Below, piece by piece: positions 1 to 11,776 of a DNA stretch of 64,000 bases. The stretch comes from Gymnopilus junonius (taxonomy: Eukaryota; Basidiomycota; Agaricomycetes; Agaricales; Galerinaceae): contig JADNYJ010000002.1 of the NCBI GenBank assembly GCA_015501075.1, positions 558,001-622,000 of the forward strand. Direction: 5' to 3'. Position numbers and translations under genes: made by a program. Each line of letters starts with the position of its first letter. Within the stretch, counting starts at the first letter, position 1. The notes beneath the pieces are model-generated. The model searched no databases. It was given only the letters and a program-made list of their open reading frames with translations, and was not told where the DNA came from.

Positions 1-425
1 GACTCTCTTGACAGTATGTACCTTTCCGGCATTTACCTCAATAATTGCTTATAGTTTTGAAGTCGATGCCGCCTCCAAAGTAATCTCATCCTATAATTTA
101 TTGGTGGACACGATCATCCATCTTGGTCTTCAAGATGATGTTGAATCTAAGCCATTGCTCAATGTGCGTCACTGTTTACAGTATTTAAACGACATTCTTA
201 AGGGGATATAACTTCAAGGGCCGGGATATCAGAGCTGCGTTTGGAGTTGCTAAAGCTGGTCCATGGATAGGAAAGGTGTTAGAAGACGTCATCGAATGGC
301 AACTGGCCCACCCGTCAGGCACGCCGGATGATTGCTTGCAATGGCTGAAAGGAAAGGATGCGAGTTCGTACATCGACAGTGACGAGAGTTCAGAAGTACC
401 GACCAAACGACTTCGCACCAAATAG
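1..425 (+). CDS. CCA1: CCA tRNA nucleotidyltransferase, C-terminal part
   Basis: This is the 3' end of a gene that begins before the window. The product adds the CCA tail to tRNA 3' ends in nucleus/cytosol and mitochondria. A run ending in LGLQDDVESKPLLN joins, through a 55-nt intron (164-218, phase 0), to GRDIRAAFGV, then GPWIGKVLEDVIEWQLAHP and a short basic tail ending in a TAG at 423-425. The KPLLNG...GPW(I/M)G...V.EWQ..HP pattern is the conserved C-terminal end of eukaryotic CCA-adding enzymes. An additional intron probably lies near 18-54, but its donor is uncertain. The catalytic N-terminal domain is outside the window. The gene converges on ROK1 with 188 bp between stop codons. Confidence 0.85.
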
Positions 426-613
426 AATGAAGTTCAAGATATGCTGCAAGTTGATGACACCTATACGAATCCTGCGATCACCTAACGGTACCGCTTACAA
501 GCATCATTCCTCAGTTCCTTCTAATTTACTTTTGCGGCGTTTTGAACCCATGATCATGTCCCTTAGAACGAAGATAATTCAAGTTGAGGAAGTATAATAC
601 CACAACAAAACAC

Positions 614-2535
614 TCACCGTTTCTTAATGGCATCCCGTCGTCCAACAAACCTGGCGGGGTTGACAGCATCGGGTCGCTTGGTTTTCCCCATCTGTCTCCT
701 TTTCAACTTTGAAGGTTTTGGAAGTTTGAGGATCCAGTCAGGGACGCTAGAACCAGACTGAAGAATGATATTTGCGATCCTGAGTAGCGTTGTTGTTAAT
801 CTAGCACTTTCAGAAGTAATGCGAGACAACATACATTTTGAGATAGGGTGCATCTTCATCCGTAAAAAATGTTACGGCCTTGCCCTCCCGTCCTGCCCTC
901 CCTGTACGGCCAATTCGGTGGACATAGCTCTGAACACTTGTGGGGAAATCATAATTGATAACTTCTCGTACGCCTTTAAAATCCATCCCTCTGCCCATAA
1001 CTTCTGTGGTCACCATAACCCAACTCTCACCCTTACGCATTCTCGATGCTGCATCCTCACGTTCTTTCTGAGTCAGCCCAGCATGAAGACAGTCGACGTT
1101 GGGAATGCCGTTTAGTACTAGCTCTTCTGCTAGAGAGGTTGCCCGTGTTTGGGTCGAAGTAAATACAAGGACTGGAGGGTTATATGGTTGAGCCAGATAT
1201 GTAAGTAAACTTGGCAGTTTCGAGGGGTCGTCAGCGACGTAAGTTAATGACTGCGAGATTAGAGGGAGAGGCGTATCCCTTAGAAATATTTATTAGTAAG
1301 GATTGACGTGTATTTGAATCAATGCCTACTGACTTCAAACCGACGACTACACGGATTGGATCATGCACCATCTGCATAGCCAATTTCTCTGCACCAGCCG
1401 GTAGAGTGGCACTGAAAAGAGCCTTTTGTGTGTTAGGAAAAGTGCATGCTGCAATGATTTCTTGTGATTGGGATATAAATTCAGCATCTAACAGCCGGTC
1501 TGCTTCATCTAGGATTAAATGCCGAACACTGGAAATCATAAGAAACCGTCCAGTAACTGTCTGAAAAACTTACTTGTTTAGATCTAGGGTTCCTTCCTGC
1601 AATGCAGCCACAAAACGCAGAGGGGTAGAAATAATTATATCTAAGGGGAAAAATTAGGGCGATATCCTGCACGTGTACTCAAAGGTACTTGCCTACTTTG
1701 TCTCGAGCGCCTTTCTGAGATAATGAATTGGCCGTGGCTTTGCTGAACAGGACAATTTTCCATTTTCTTCCTTGTGCGAGTTTTAAACACTCATTATGTA
1801 TTTGATGTGCGAGTTCACGAGTAGGGACAATGATCACGGCCCTAACGCCAGTGCCTGCATCAACAGTAGAGTTTGAAGCTGGAGCACCAAGTTTTGAGAA
1901 CAAAGGAAGAAGATAAGCCAGCGTTTTTCCCGTTCCAGTAGGGGAGATAGCCACAAGATCCCGGCCCTAAAAAAGAATGGAGACCACCTCAACAAGGAAC
2001 AATAACGGGAGTACATACCTCCAGGAGTATGGGCACACAATATGCCTGAACGCTTGTAGGTTGTTTGTAGCCAAAAGATTGGAGATTTGAAAATAGTCGG
2101 TGCAGAAGACCATGACTTTCCATAGCTTCAAATGTATCGGCATGGGGTGGTATATTCTTCCCTTTAGCAGACACTCGATGAGAGATAGCTGGCCCTTTTT
2201 GCTCTGGGGGATCGTTGACTTCCTCGTCACTGTCATCTGTATCGACCTTCCTTCTTTTTTCAGTCTGTTCGTGAGCGTCGTTTACGGGCTTTCGTTTGCT
2301 TGAACCACCTTGAGCATACTTGAAGTAATCAAGCTCAAGGGGGATTTGTCCTGAAGTATGTTTCCCAGCTTTTGACTTTTTTAATTTCTCGCTTTTAGGA
2401 GCCTGGATGAGCAAGGGTTAGGCCAAGGAGGATTTCATGTTTACGAAACTTCACCTTGAAAAGTAAACTTTGTGTGTTCGATTTCTGGAAAGTGACTCCT
2501 CCACGGGAGAGCAAATGGAAAGCTTCATTAGACAT
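614..2535 (-). CDS. ROK1: DEAD-box RNA helicase Rok1 (DDX52 family)
   Basis: ATP-dependent RNA helicase of the Rok1/DDX52 family, which in yeast acts in the nucleolus on 18S rRNA maturation. Visible in order are a Q-motif region (FGYKQPTSVQAYCVPILLE), motif I in the form SPTGTGKT, PTRELAHQI, motif II DEAD in LILDEADRLLDAEF, motif III SAT (ALFSATLP), VMVTTEVMGRGMDF, and motif VI HRIGRTGRAGREG. The tail VPDWILKLPKP is typical of Rok1. The start was chosen because ATG 2535 opens a 27-codon exon, MSNEAFHLLSRGGVTF, resembling the Rok1 N-terminus. It splices by a 52-nt intron (2403-2454) into the lysine-rich APKSEKLKK region. Several further short introns interrupt the gene. A CACGTG box lies 88 bp before the start. 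Confidence 0.9.
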
Positions 2536-3112
2536 TTGTGTCAATTCAAGCAAAATTCAAGCAAGAAAGCCGCTTAAGGCTTGTCGAGTTGAGTTGAGTG
2601 TCACGGTCATTCAAGTAATTATCACGTGGTAGACACCTATTTTTATATCAGTGGGGGCTGCGAAATTGAAATTCAAACTTCGATCATCGCGGTCCAGAGA
2701 AGAGTGTGCCAATGTTGTACAGCCTGCAGGCTTCTACACTTTCCGGAAAACCTTGGAAATTTGTGTTTTAAGCTTGCTAACTGAGGTTAAGAAGATTCTT
2801 CTGTGTGGTATTTTAATAACTACCCTCAGTCAAAAGTTCGACTTAAATTCTCATACACTACATTACTCGATCGGTGTCTCAATGCACAGACAACTCGTCA
2901 ATGGCGAGGACTAAATTGACAGCGCAGCAAAGGTTCTGAATCCGAGAAATATTACATCCAAGGTATTATTCAGGAATAGTAACTACGAAAGTCAGATATT
3001 GTCCGTGGGTGTTAGAAAGTAGTGTCCGAACGAAGGTGTTACATACGTCATATGGTACCGTCCACTGACAATCAAGTACGTAAATTTACCCGTAAAAAGG
3101 AATCGGGGCACT
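2536..3112. other. Intergenic region, ROK1 promoter side
   Basis: The 577 bases lie upstream of ROK1 and downstream of the glucanosyltransferase stop. One CACGTG palindrome (2623-2628) and an AT-rich tract near 2637-2648 are visible. An 87-codon open frame on the plus strand (2651-2914) has no recognisable domain and I do not call it a gene. Confidence 0.5.
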
Positions 3113-5053
3113 TTATGCCAAAGTCCAGATTCCTCCAAGTACCGTCACAATGGTCATGAAGCTCATCGATAAAAGTGCGCTAGAACCATCGAATACAGCA
3201 CTTGATCCACTGGTCTTTCCGCTAGATGAACCAGAGGAGCCTGATCCAGTGGAACCTCCGGCAGAAGTTGGCACAGAGGATGGTGTGAAGACGGCGCTAG
3301 GATTAGCAACGCATGAGCTGGCGACTGCGTTTGCTGCGGATGCGCTGGAAGGAGCCGATGGGTTGACAGTTCCATTACCGTTGAAGCTGCAAGCAGAAGC
3401 CTGCCTTTTATTAGCTTCGTAGAATTCACTCATAACGAATGACAATTTGACAGCTGGAAGGTATGAGTTAGTCAATTGGTAACGGAGCATTAGAAAGAAT
3501 ACCCACATGGGTCACAGTCTGAAATACGGCCGTAGACACCACTTGTTCCATTCCCGCCAATGTCGTTACAAGACCCTCCGACCTGTCCAAGAGCACTACA
3601 GCCAAAGTCCAAAAGTTCACCGACGATTGCCGTAAAATTGCTAGTTGCTGGCGTGAACTGGCAACTCAGACTGTTCTCCAGACAGGTGCAAGCAGCCAAA
3701 TTAGGTGTAGGTGGAAGTGTGGTTGATGCGGCAAACACGTCGCTTTCAGCGGGGCAAGATGGATAAGTACTAGCGCCTGCAGAGGACTGGGAAGGTGAGT
3801 TGATGAAAGAAACCGATCCGTATTCGTTTTTCAAATTGTTGAAATCGTCACTTGTCGTCACTGTCGAACCATCGGAAGATATGGTGACCATGCCGAATGA
3901 GCCTTGGGCGCTCTGAGCTGGGAAATAGGAGAACGCCACACCACCGGACCAAACTGTATTCATTTGCGAACCGAACAAAGCCCCAACCTCCGTCCAAGGA
4001 CGAGGCCCTGTTGTAGGGCATCCAAATTCGCTGAAGTATGCAACAACGTTGTAATTTGAGAAGGCGGTAGTAGTGGCCGCATAGGAAGCCTGGAAGGTGG
4101 AATTTCCACACCATTCACTGCGCATGATGTCAGATACAAAAATGAATTGATGAGACGATGAACGTACTAATCATTTAATCCGTAGATGTCAATCGCACTG
4201 GCAGCCGAGTTGGCACCAGTTGGGTCGCATGTGAGGTAGTTAGCAAGATCTCCTCGCCATTCAGATTCTCCGTTGATGGCAGCATAACCCACAAGGGCGG
4301 AGGAGCTTTTTGACTGACTGAAATGTCCATGAAAATCAAACAAGTTGGATACAAGGCAACTAATGCTGCTCACAGGTAGGATCTGACATCCCGTGCAGCT
4401 GCCTTGACGTACGGGGAGACACTAGTAGAATTTTGGACGACCACTTCATTTCCCACATTGAAAGCAAGAACATTGTCATATTTGCTAAAAGCGTCGATAG
4501 TCTGGGTATATTGTGCCAAGATATTTGTGGACCACGAAGGGGAAACACGGTCAATTGAACCATTCAAAGGGAGTGCGAGATCAATGCTGGAGGTAGAAAA
4601 AGGTAAGGAATACATTTATGAGAGGGGCCAATAAAGCTAACATCGCATATATTCCAGCTCCACTGAAAGCATTCATGCAATCGTCGTGATTTAACGAGGA
4701 GTTGACACTGTAGACACGAATGGTATTGACACCAAGTTGTTGAAGGAACGGCAGATCCCTCTGGCAAGCAGATCCCGAAGTGAGAGGGTCAGTGAAGCTG
4801 GTGGGTTCTCCAAAAGGATTGTCAGGTGAGGCAACGACGACACCTAAAGAACATAAGGCGACAGGACTGCAGTAAAGTAAAAACGATACGAACCCTGGTC
4901 CTGGTAAGCAACGCCTTTGATGTAAAACCTGGTCCCTGAGGAATCATAGAGATACCTCCCAGAACGAGTGATTTTGGAGATGGCGTGGGCTGTCGGAGCA
5001 AGAAGAGCTGCAACGAGGGGGACGAGCGCTACGGCTCTAAGGGAGTTGAACAT
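3113..5053 (-). CDS. GPI-anchored beta-1,3-glucanosyltransferase (GH72, Gas/Gel type)
   Basis: Cell-wall enzyme that cuts and re-joins beta-1,3-glucan chains at the outer face of the plasma membrane. The ATG at 5053 opens a signal peptide (MFNSLRAVALVPLVAALLAPTA), followed by the GH72 start (GRYLYDSSGTRFYIKGVAYQ). The two catalytic glutamates are visible as FNVGNEVVVQ (acid/base) and YFSEFGCPT (nucleophile). A cysteine-rich X8/CBM43-like module follows (CTCLENSLSCQF...LLDFGCS), then a Ser/Gly-rich linker and a hydrophobic C-terminus (SMSFMTIVTVLGGIWTLA) typical of a GPI-anchor signal. This places it in the Gas1/Gas2-like group that carries the cysteine module. Several introns of about 50 nt split the gene. 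The family call is firm; which Gas paralogue it is cannot be decided. Confidence 0.93.
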
Positions 5054-5340
5054 TATGGGCTATCAGAGGATATGGTATTGGGTTAGAAACGAGAGAAGCT
5101 TTTGTTGAGTGAAAATGTGAGGGCCTGGAAGAAAAAGACGAGAAGAAATGGGTGTGAAAAGAAACGGATTCTTGGCAGGCATCTCCAGGTCGGTTGCGGG
5201 CGCGTGAGCATTTCAAACCCCGATTCAGCATCACAACACAAAAATAGGCATGTCAGTGAGTCGTCATAGTTCAAGTCGTCAATATATACATCGTAAGTAA
5301 GCCGTTCATCTATGCAAAGAGTCCTTAAATTTTCCAGTTT

Positions 5341-6408
5341 CTACCCACGCCAGGTGCAGCAGCTGAAAAGAAAGGCTTACGGTCACTTCCATGTCCAAGG
5401 CAAGGGCGACCAATGCTGCTTACCTAACAAAATAGGGGACGACAGATGCACACAGGCACACAAATGCAATCCATGTAATAATCAGTCCATTTCCCTCAGA
5501 GACAGTAATCCTCAGGAGTTGCTGATTATTGGGATTGACCGCGGTATTAATCACCTCGGATTTCTTGATCGCTACTGTCCATAGACTTGCGCCAATTAGT
5601 AACAGAACAGCTCCGAGGAGGGAGAAAATCGCAGAAAGGAAAAAAGTTAAATGGTTCTTGGCGATGCCCCTGTGGATGCATTCTCAGCATTAAGAAAAAA
5701 CAAAACTGGGCCACTGACGTTAGCAAGGCCAAGGCAGTACATATGGTAGCAAGGAGGATCAACCAGTAACCAGCTTGAGTTAAATCCCCGAGGTAGTTGG
5801 AATCGCGAAAAGTGTTTTCTGGAATAATTGCGGAGGTTAGGATGGAAAAGTTTTGAACCATATCAGCGGTGACGACGTCATAAGGGGTGTATCGATGCCC
5901 GGCAGTCTCGTTTCCGCAGATACCAGCATTTGCATCTACGTAGGCGCAATAGGAATAAAATCCGAAGTCGTAAAATTGTCGTAAGCCCGCTTTGGCTTGT
6001 AGAGGTGCACTGGTATTGTTGGTATATAGCCCGAAGACGGGGTTGGCACTGGATATAGCTGCCTGTATTGCGGCACTGCAGGGAAGACGAGATGAACAGG
6101 TGTACTGGAGAGGAAGACGGGTTTAATTTACGAGTAATCACTCATGTTAACTTTGACCTGTTGACCAGACGTCAGTGCTGCTTCGAGGCAAGATATGGAG
6201 AAAATCACCATAGAAATTTTGCGGGGTATCGTGGAGGTATTTATTTGCCCGACCTGTTGCTGGAGTGAGCACGAGGAAGACTGGAGAAGGGTATACGAAC
6301 ATGAACAAATATAAGAAGGATCATGGATGCAAGACTGTAACAAGTAAGCGGAGAAGAACAGAGAAGGACAAGAAAACGCACGATAGAATGGAAGCCAGAC
6401 CAACACAT
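5341..6408 (-). CDS. PalI/SUR7 (Rim9-like) family four-TM membrane protein
   Basis: Reconstructed from several exons. ATG 6408 opens a hydrophobic segment (FHSIVRFLVLLCSSPLTC..ASMILLIFVH). Short exons then give VGQINTSTIPRKISM and VKVNMSDYS, followed by a large extracellular loop with paired cysteines (FYSYCAYVDANAGICGNE), and three more membrane segments (GYWLILLATICTALALLTSVAQ, FFLSAIFSLLGAVLLLIGAS, GLIITWIAFVCLCASVVPYFV). A strong intron (donor GTAAGC, acceptor TTTCTTTTCAG) leads to the last codons SCCTWRG and a TAG at 5341-5343. The arrangement of a conserved loop after TM1 and a VPY..SCCT.RG end fits the SUR7/PalI family. Known members act in the plasma membrane as pH-response sensors (PalI/Rim9) or eisosome components. 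Which one applies here is not decidable. The start codon is moderately supported. Confidence 0.72.
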
Positions 6409-6564
6409 AGCTCTCCGCGCAGTCGCATATGTTGGCGCGTTCTGGATCGCCGCATAGTGAAGGAGGCGGGTGAAGGAAGGAACTTGTCGCTTGAGTGCTG
6501 CAATACCAAGCTGAACGTGTTTCTTACATAAGACATACGTAATGAAAAGGGGTGTAATTGCCGA
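6409..6564. promoter_or_regulatory. Divergent promoter between the PalI-like gene and ATG26
   Basis: Only 156 bp separate the two start codons, so both genes must share this upstream region. No specific factor site is recognised with confidence. Confidence 0.5.
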
Positions 6565-9500
6565 ATGACGAGGACTCCATCCGGACCAGCCATGGCGAGT
6601 CAAAGCCCGTCCCCCAAGAGCCGTGTCAAGCGTCTGTCTACGGCGGTGGAGAAAACAGTCGACAAGCTGAGCAGGAGTGTCAGCTCATCTTCTCCCAGTT
6701 CTCCTTCGCCGAGGCGCGTTTTCAGTATCAGTCGCAAGTCAAAGCCAGAAGGTATGCTGACTTGTTCTTCGTCTTCCACTCACATTCAAATTGTCTAGTT
6801 TCCATGTCTGTTTCCTCTCCTAAGCTCCAGACAAATGAAGACTCTCCTTTTATTCGCCCCCCTTCCCCCCCAGTCCGCCCCGCCCTGCAGCGTTCCTTTT
6901 GGGGCGATGGATCGGTCTGCATCCTATCTGCTCTTCATCCGTCTATGCTGATCTTCATTCCTTAGATGCGCGCCGGTACACAAACACTTATTCAAGCACT
7001 CCAAGCACTACCTTTGATGACTAGTGACAATGAAGAAGACGGCCCAGTCGATCCCGGGTCCGCAGAGTCTGATAGCGATGAAGACGAGAGGCCAAATCGT
7101 CAGCTGAATCAATTTTCTTCTTCTTTCGTCCTCACTCAAATTCTTTAGTAAACCACCTGTCGTCTTCAATACATACCATTCATCGACCCCTCGCTCGTTC
7201 CCAAAGAATTAACATACCGATGTCGTCCAAGCTATCCCACCAACGAACGTTATCGGAAGAAGATACCCTAGAAGATGCTTTATCTCCCTCGGATGGGGAC
7301 GAGCTGGAAAATGACTTCGAAGAATCATTCAGACCGCCCGATGCCCTCCAACAGCCGAGCCGCAGCTCCAGCATAGCTCAAGCAATACCAACAGCAGCCC
7401 CTTCCAATGCCATGCGGGAACGTACTGGCAGTATGGCGACCGTTCGCCTACATCGCCGGGCCCGTCTTGCAGAGAAACTAAAAGAGGTTTACGACCTGGA
7501 TGACATCGAGGAGGTGTGGGCTGGTGTGTTTTTTTTTTGATTCTTCAATTCTTCTTCTTTTCCTGACCTGCCCAATGAAAAAGAAATGCCTTGTTGGCTT
7601 CTACGCTCTGTTTGTAGGTATTCCTTTATGTCAATGTGGATCGGGCCTCACAGGAATATTCCAGTGCTCCAAGGTTACATGTATCTCACAAATTCATATC
7701 TTTGTTTCTTTGCGCATATGCCTTCCCGGGAGGTGTGTATTCGTTATATTAGACCTTTTTGACTTCATGCCAATTGGCACTGTAGGATCAAATCTTGAAG
7801 TCTGGTTCTTTGAACAAGAAAGCTCAGCGGACAAAACGTTGGATCAAGCATTGGTTTGTGCTCAAAAACGATGCTCTCTCCTGGTACCAGTCTTCTTCGG
7901 TATACCCAGCATTTCAAAGTCATATGGCATCTTCTGACTTGTATACGCAGGACCCATATTTTCCTCATGGGATAGTTGACCTACGATATGCCATATCGTG
8001 CGAACCTATTGGAGAGAAGGGATTCCGTCTGCGCACCAATTCCAAGACTGTCATATTATCGGCCGATTCCGTACCTAGCCGTGAAGAATGGGTGAAGGCG
8101 ATTAGGAAAGTGATATTTAAAGCCCAGAATATGGGTGACAGTGTCAAGGTAAAGAAATGGGATCATCGAAACAATCAGAATGTTCTTACTAAGCTGATGC
8201 TCTCTCAGATTGCCATACCCTATTCAGCTATTTTAGACGTAGAGAGGTCAACTGCGATGGACTTTAGTGAGACTATTGAAGTGAAAGTCGTCGACAAAGC
8301 AGATCATTTTGCCGTCGATTCTTATTTTTTCGCCTATTTTCACAACCTTGCGACTGCTTTGGACCAAATCCGTGATGCAATTCGTACTTATCGTCTTTCC
8401 AATGTTGCAGAAACGGGAGCGCGCCCAGCAGTGGTGGATACAACCGTCCCAAGGTCGCCTTTGACACCAGATCGTCCTAGCACCTCAACCATCTCGGAAT
8501 CACTTTCAGTGAAGACGGCGTCGGGGTTTCGTTTGCCTTCCATTTTCAGGCCCTTTTCAGATGCAACCACTCTGAAGAGCTCCTCTATACCCATTACTCC
8601 TGATCTGCAAAACGATGACTTTACACACATTATGCACAAAGACGACTCATTCATTCCTATAACAACTTCTCCCAAGCCCGTCTCAAGCTCACTTCCTCAT
8701 GAATCACCACCTAAGCACACTCAGTCTTTACCAGTACCCGAGCACACGTACCCACCATCCACTTCCGCTTCTGTGTTGTATCCTAACCATTCTTTATTGA
8801 GCAGAGAGAGCAACAGCTCTTGGGCGGTCGGCGTCCCTTCGTGGCTCAAAGCCCCAAGACGGGCATTCGGAGTCTCAGCAGGGACAGATTCCGCTGCCCT
8901 GTTGGCTCCGAGCCCTGTCAAAGAAGTATATTCACCCTCCGTTGCGTCTTCTCCAGGACCGGTCAGCCGGTCAAGCGGGCTAGGCGACTTGGCTTTCAGT
9001 GTCTTGGAGACCCCAGACATGCTCCCAGACCAAGAAACTGCGGAGAAGTTCCGCAATGCTTTCGCTTATGACGAAAAAGAGGCTTTACTAGGGTGTACGT
9101 CCTGTTTATTGCTACTGGAAATTTTTTGACTCTCCTGCAGATTTTCCAGGTTATATATACAGATTGCTGCCAGTTTTTGGGAAGCTTTACATCTCGACCA
9201 ATTATTTTTGTTTCAAGTCTAGTAGCCCCTTAGCAGCTCGGACTCGGGTTAGCACGTCTTCATATTCTTCGTTATCCCTCAAATAAGTGCTTCTTAACAG
9301 ATGACCTTGCCAATTCGTGACATATTGGCGATTGAGAAGTCCAAGGCAACTAGGTTTGGACACCATGGCCTGATAGTCATAATAAAGGGCCATGAAGAAC
9401 TCTTCTTTGAGTTTGGTGCTGAAGACAAAAGAGATGCATTTGTTCACCTCTTAGAACGTCAAATGGACGATGTCAGAAGACGGCTGGCTTCTGGAGATAC

Positions 9501-11668
9501 GCCGATTCCTTCATCTGGCCGGGAAGATGCAATCATTCTGGAAGAATTTGAGACTAGAAATTCTTCTGGTAGTGAATTGGATCCAGCACCTCCGACGGAC
9601 AATATGGCAGACTCTCTTCCAGCCGTCATGTTTACGTCCGCCTCTTCTACCTTCCTCACATTCAAACCCAATAAGTCCCTGCATTTTACATTTTTGACCA
9701 TAGGCTCCCGAGGAGATGTTCAGCCATATATTGCTCTTGCGAAAGGGCTGATGGCTGATGGACACAGATGCAGGATTGCGACTCATGGCGAATTTCGCGA
9801 GTGGATTGAATCTGTATGTTTTCAGTTTCTGGATCGGTCTGTACAGTTTTGACACCGTCATCAGTACGGAATTGAGTTCGGTTATGTTGGTGGCGATCCT
9901 GCAGAACTCATGCGAATATGTATTGAGAATGGGACTTTTACTGTGTCATTTCTCAAGGAGGGCTTATTGAGGGTTGGTTTCTATTATTTCCAATTAAAAA
10001 TAGCCATGATTTACCACCCGATCACTAGTTTCGTGGGTGGTTGGACGATTTGCTGAAAACGTCGTGGGTTGCATGTCAGGGAACTGACGTTTTAATCGAG
10101 AGTCCCAGTGCGATGGGTGGGTATCACATCGCAGAAGCTCTAGCAATTCCATATTTCCGTGCGTTTACAATGACCTGGACAAGGACTCGGTATGCTTTAC
10201 TCCTGTTCATCTATATCATTGTACTCACCATTGCTACGTAGAGCATACCCGCACGCGTTTGCTGTACCAGAGCGCAAGGTGAGTACTGCATTACTAGCAT
10301 ATGGATATTTAATGACCTCTTTTAGATGGGCGGGAGCTATAATTACATGGTAAGAGCGATATCTCCTTACAATTTGCCCTCTTCAATCCTACATTTCATT
10401 CCCTAGTCGTACGTTATGTTCGACCAAGTGTTTTGGCGGGCGCAAGCAGGGCAGATAAACCGCTGGCGACGTAATCAGCTTCATTTAGGACCTACCAGTC
10501 TGGATAAGATGGAACCTCATAAGATCCCGTTTCTGTACAACTTCAGCCCTCAGGTAGTGCCACCTCCCTTAGATTGGCCAGAGTGGATTCGAGTAACAGG
10601 TTTGCTCATTTTGTCTTGGACTTGAATGGCGTTACTTATGTTATAGGCTACTGGTTTCTGGATGATGCAGACGTCAGCGCCAAGAAGTGGACGCCCCCTC
10701 CATCGCTTGTTCAGTTCATCGATAATGCCCGCAAAGCCGGACGCAAGCTAGTTTACATAGGCTTTGGCAGCATCGTTGTTTCAGACCCGAAAGCAATGAC
10801 TCAGTGTGTAATTGAGGCCGTTCTACGCAGTGGCGTTCACGCCATATTATCGAAAGGGTGGTCCGATCGACTCCAGACCAAGGCTGCAGAGGCTGCAGAG
10901 CCAGAAGTAGAAGTTCCTTTGCCGCCCGAAATTTATCCAATCTCCTCAATTCCCCACGATTGGTTATTCCGTCGTATAGATGCTGCTTGCCATCATGGAG
11001 GAGCCGGTACAACGGGGGCTAGCCTGAGAGGTAGCGTGGAATATATAATGCCTTATTCACAGATTGACACCGCCTTGCAGCGGGTATTCCAACCATCATA
11101 CGCCCTTTCTTTGGAGATCAGTTCTTTTGGGCCGATCGCGTCGAGGCATTGGGTGTGGGAACTGGAGTCAGAAAACTCACTGCCGCAAGCCTTTCGGAGG
11201 CACTTGTTATTGCAACATCAGATGCAAAGCAGATAGCTAGAGCTCAGATGATTGGGGAGCGAATTAGAGCGGTATTAATGATTCGTCCCTATCATACTTA
11301 ATACTGACTTTTTGCTGCAGGAGGACGGAGTCGCCGTCGCCATAGAGTCTATCTATCGAGATTTAGAGTATGCCCGTTCTTTGATCAAGCGTCACGTTGT
11401 CGAAGAGCACGAGGACACCAGAGAGAATGAAGGTTCTACCGTCCGAGTTCATGGCAACACATCTCCAAGTTCTCTTTCTAGCTCAGCAGGTTCTGGACGG
11501 GGTGTAGCAAGTGAAGATTGGAGTGTTGTCTCTGAGCAGGATGAGCGCCGCTCTTCGCTCGGTTCGCATCACAGCGGAAGTCGATCAGCCAAAAGTACGA
11601 GTTTTGCTGCTGCAGTTCTATCTGTTTTACCGGATACATTTATATCAGGATCACCTCAACGTCCATGA
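6565..11668 (+). CDS. ATG26: UDP-glucose:sterol glucosyltransferase (Atg26/Ugt51)
   Basis: Membrane-associated enzyme that transfers glucose from UDP-glucose to ergosterol-type sterols; in some yeasts it is required for peroxisome autophagy. The domain order is the full fungal one: a Ser-rich N-terminus, first GRAM ([19 protein letters not shown]... and [20 protein letters not shown]), PH domain ([20 protein letters not shown]...), second GRAM near 9070-9480, then the glycosyltransferase with N-terminal [20 protein letters not shown] and the UDP-sugar motif [15 protein letters not shown] near 11000. The AG at the end of that motif is created by splicing across an intron at about 11030-11080. 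The C-terminus is a Ser-rich tail. The start ATG at 6565 is followed in frame by a second ATG at 6592; either is possible. More than ten short introns are present. It converges on the oxygenase-like gene with 108 bp between stops. Confidence 0.93.
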
Positions 11669-11776
11669 TTTCTTGCCGGCTTTCGATCACTATGTGTAAA
11701 CTCAAGGAGGATTTCTCGAGATGTTTGCACTTGCCATAGTATTAAGCGACATCTATACATCTGTATAATATGTACA

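Noticed and set aside
2651..2914. 87-codon open frame between ROK1 and the glucanosyltransferase
   Set aside because: No domain, and it lies in promoter/terminator space where chance frames of this size are expected.
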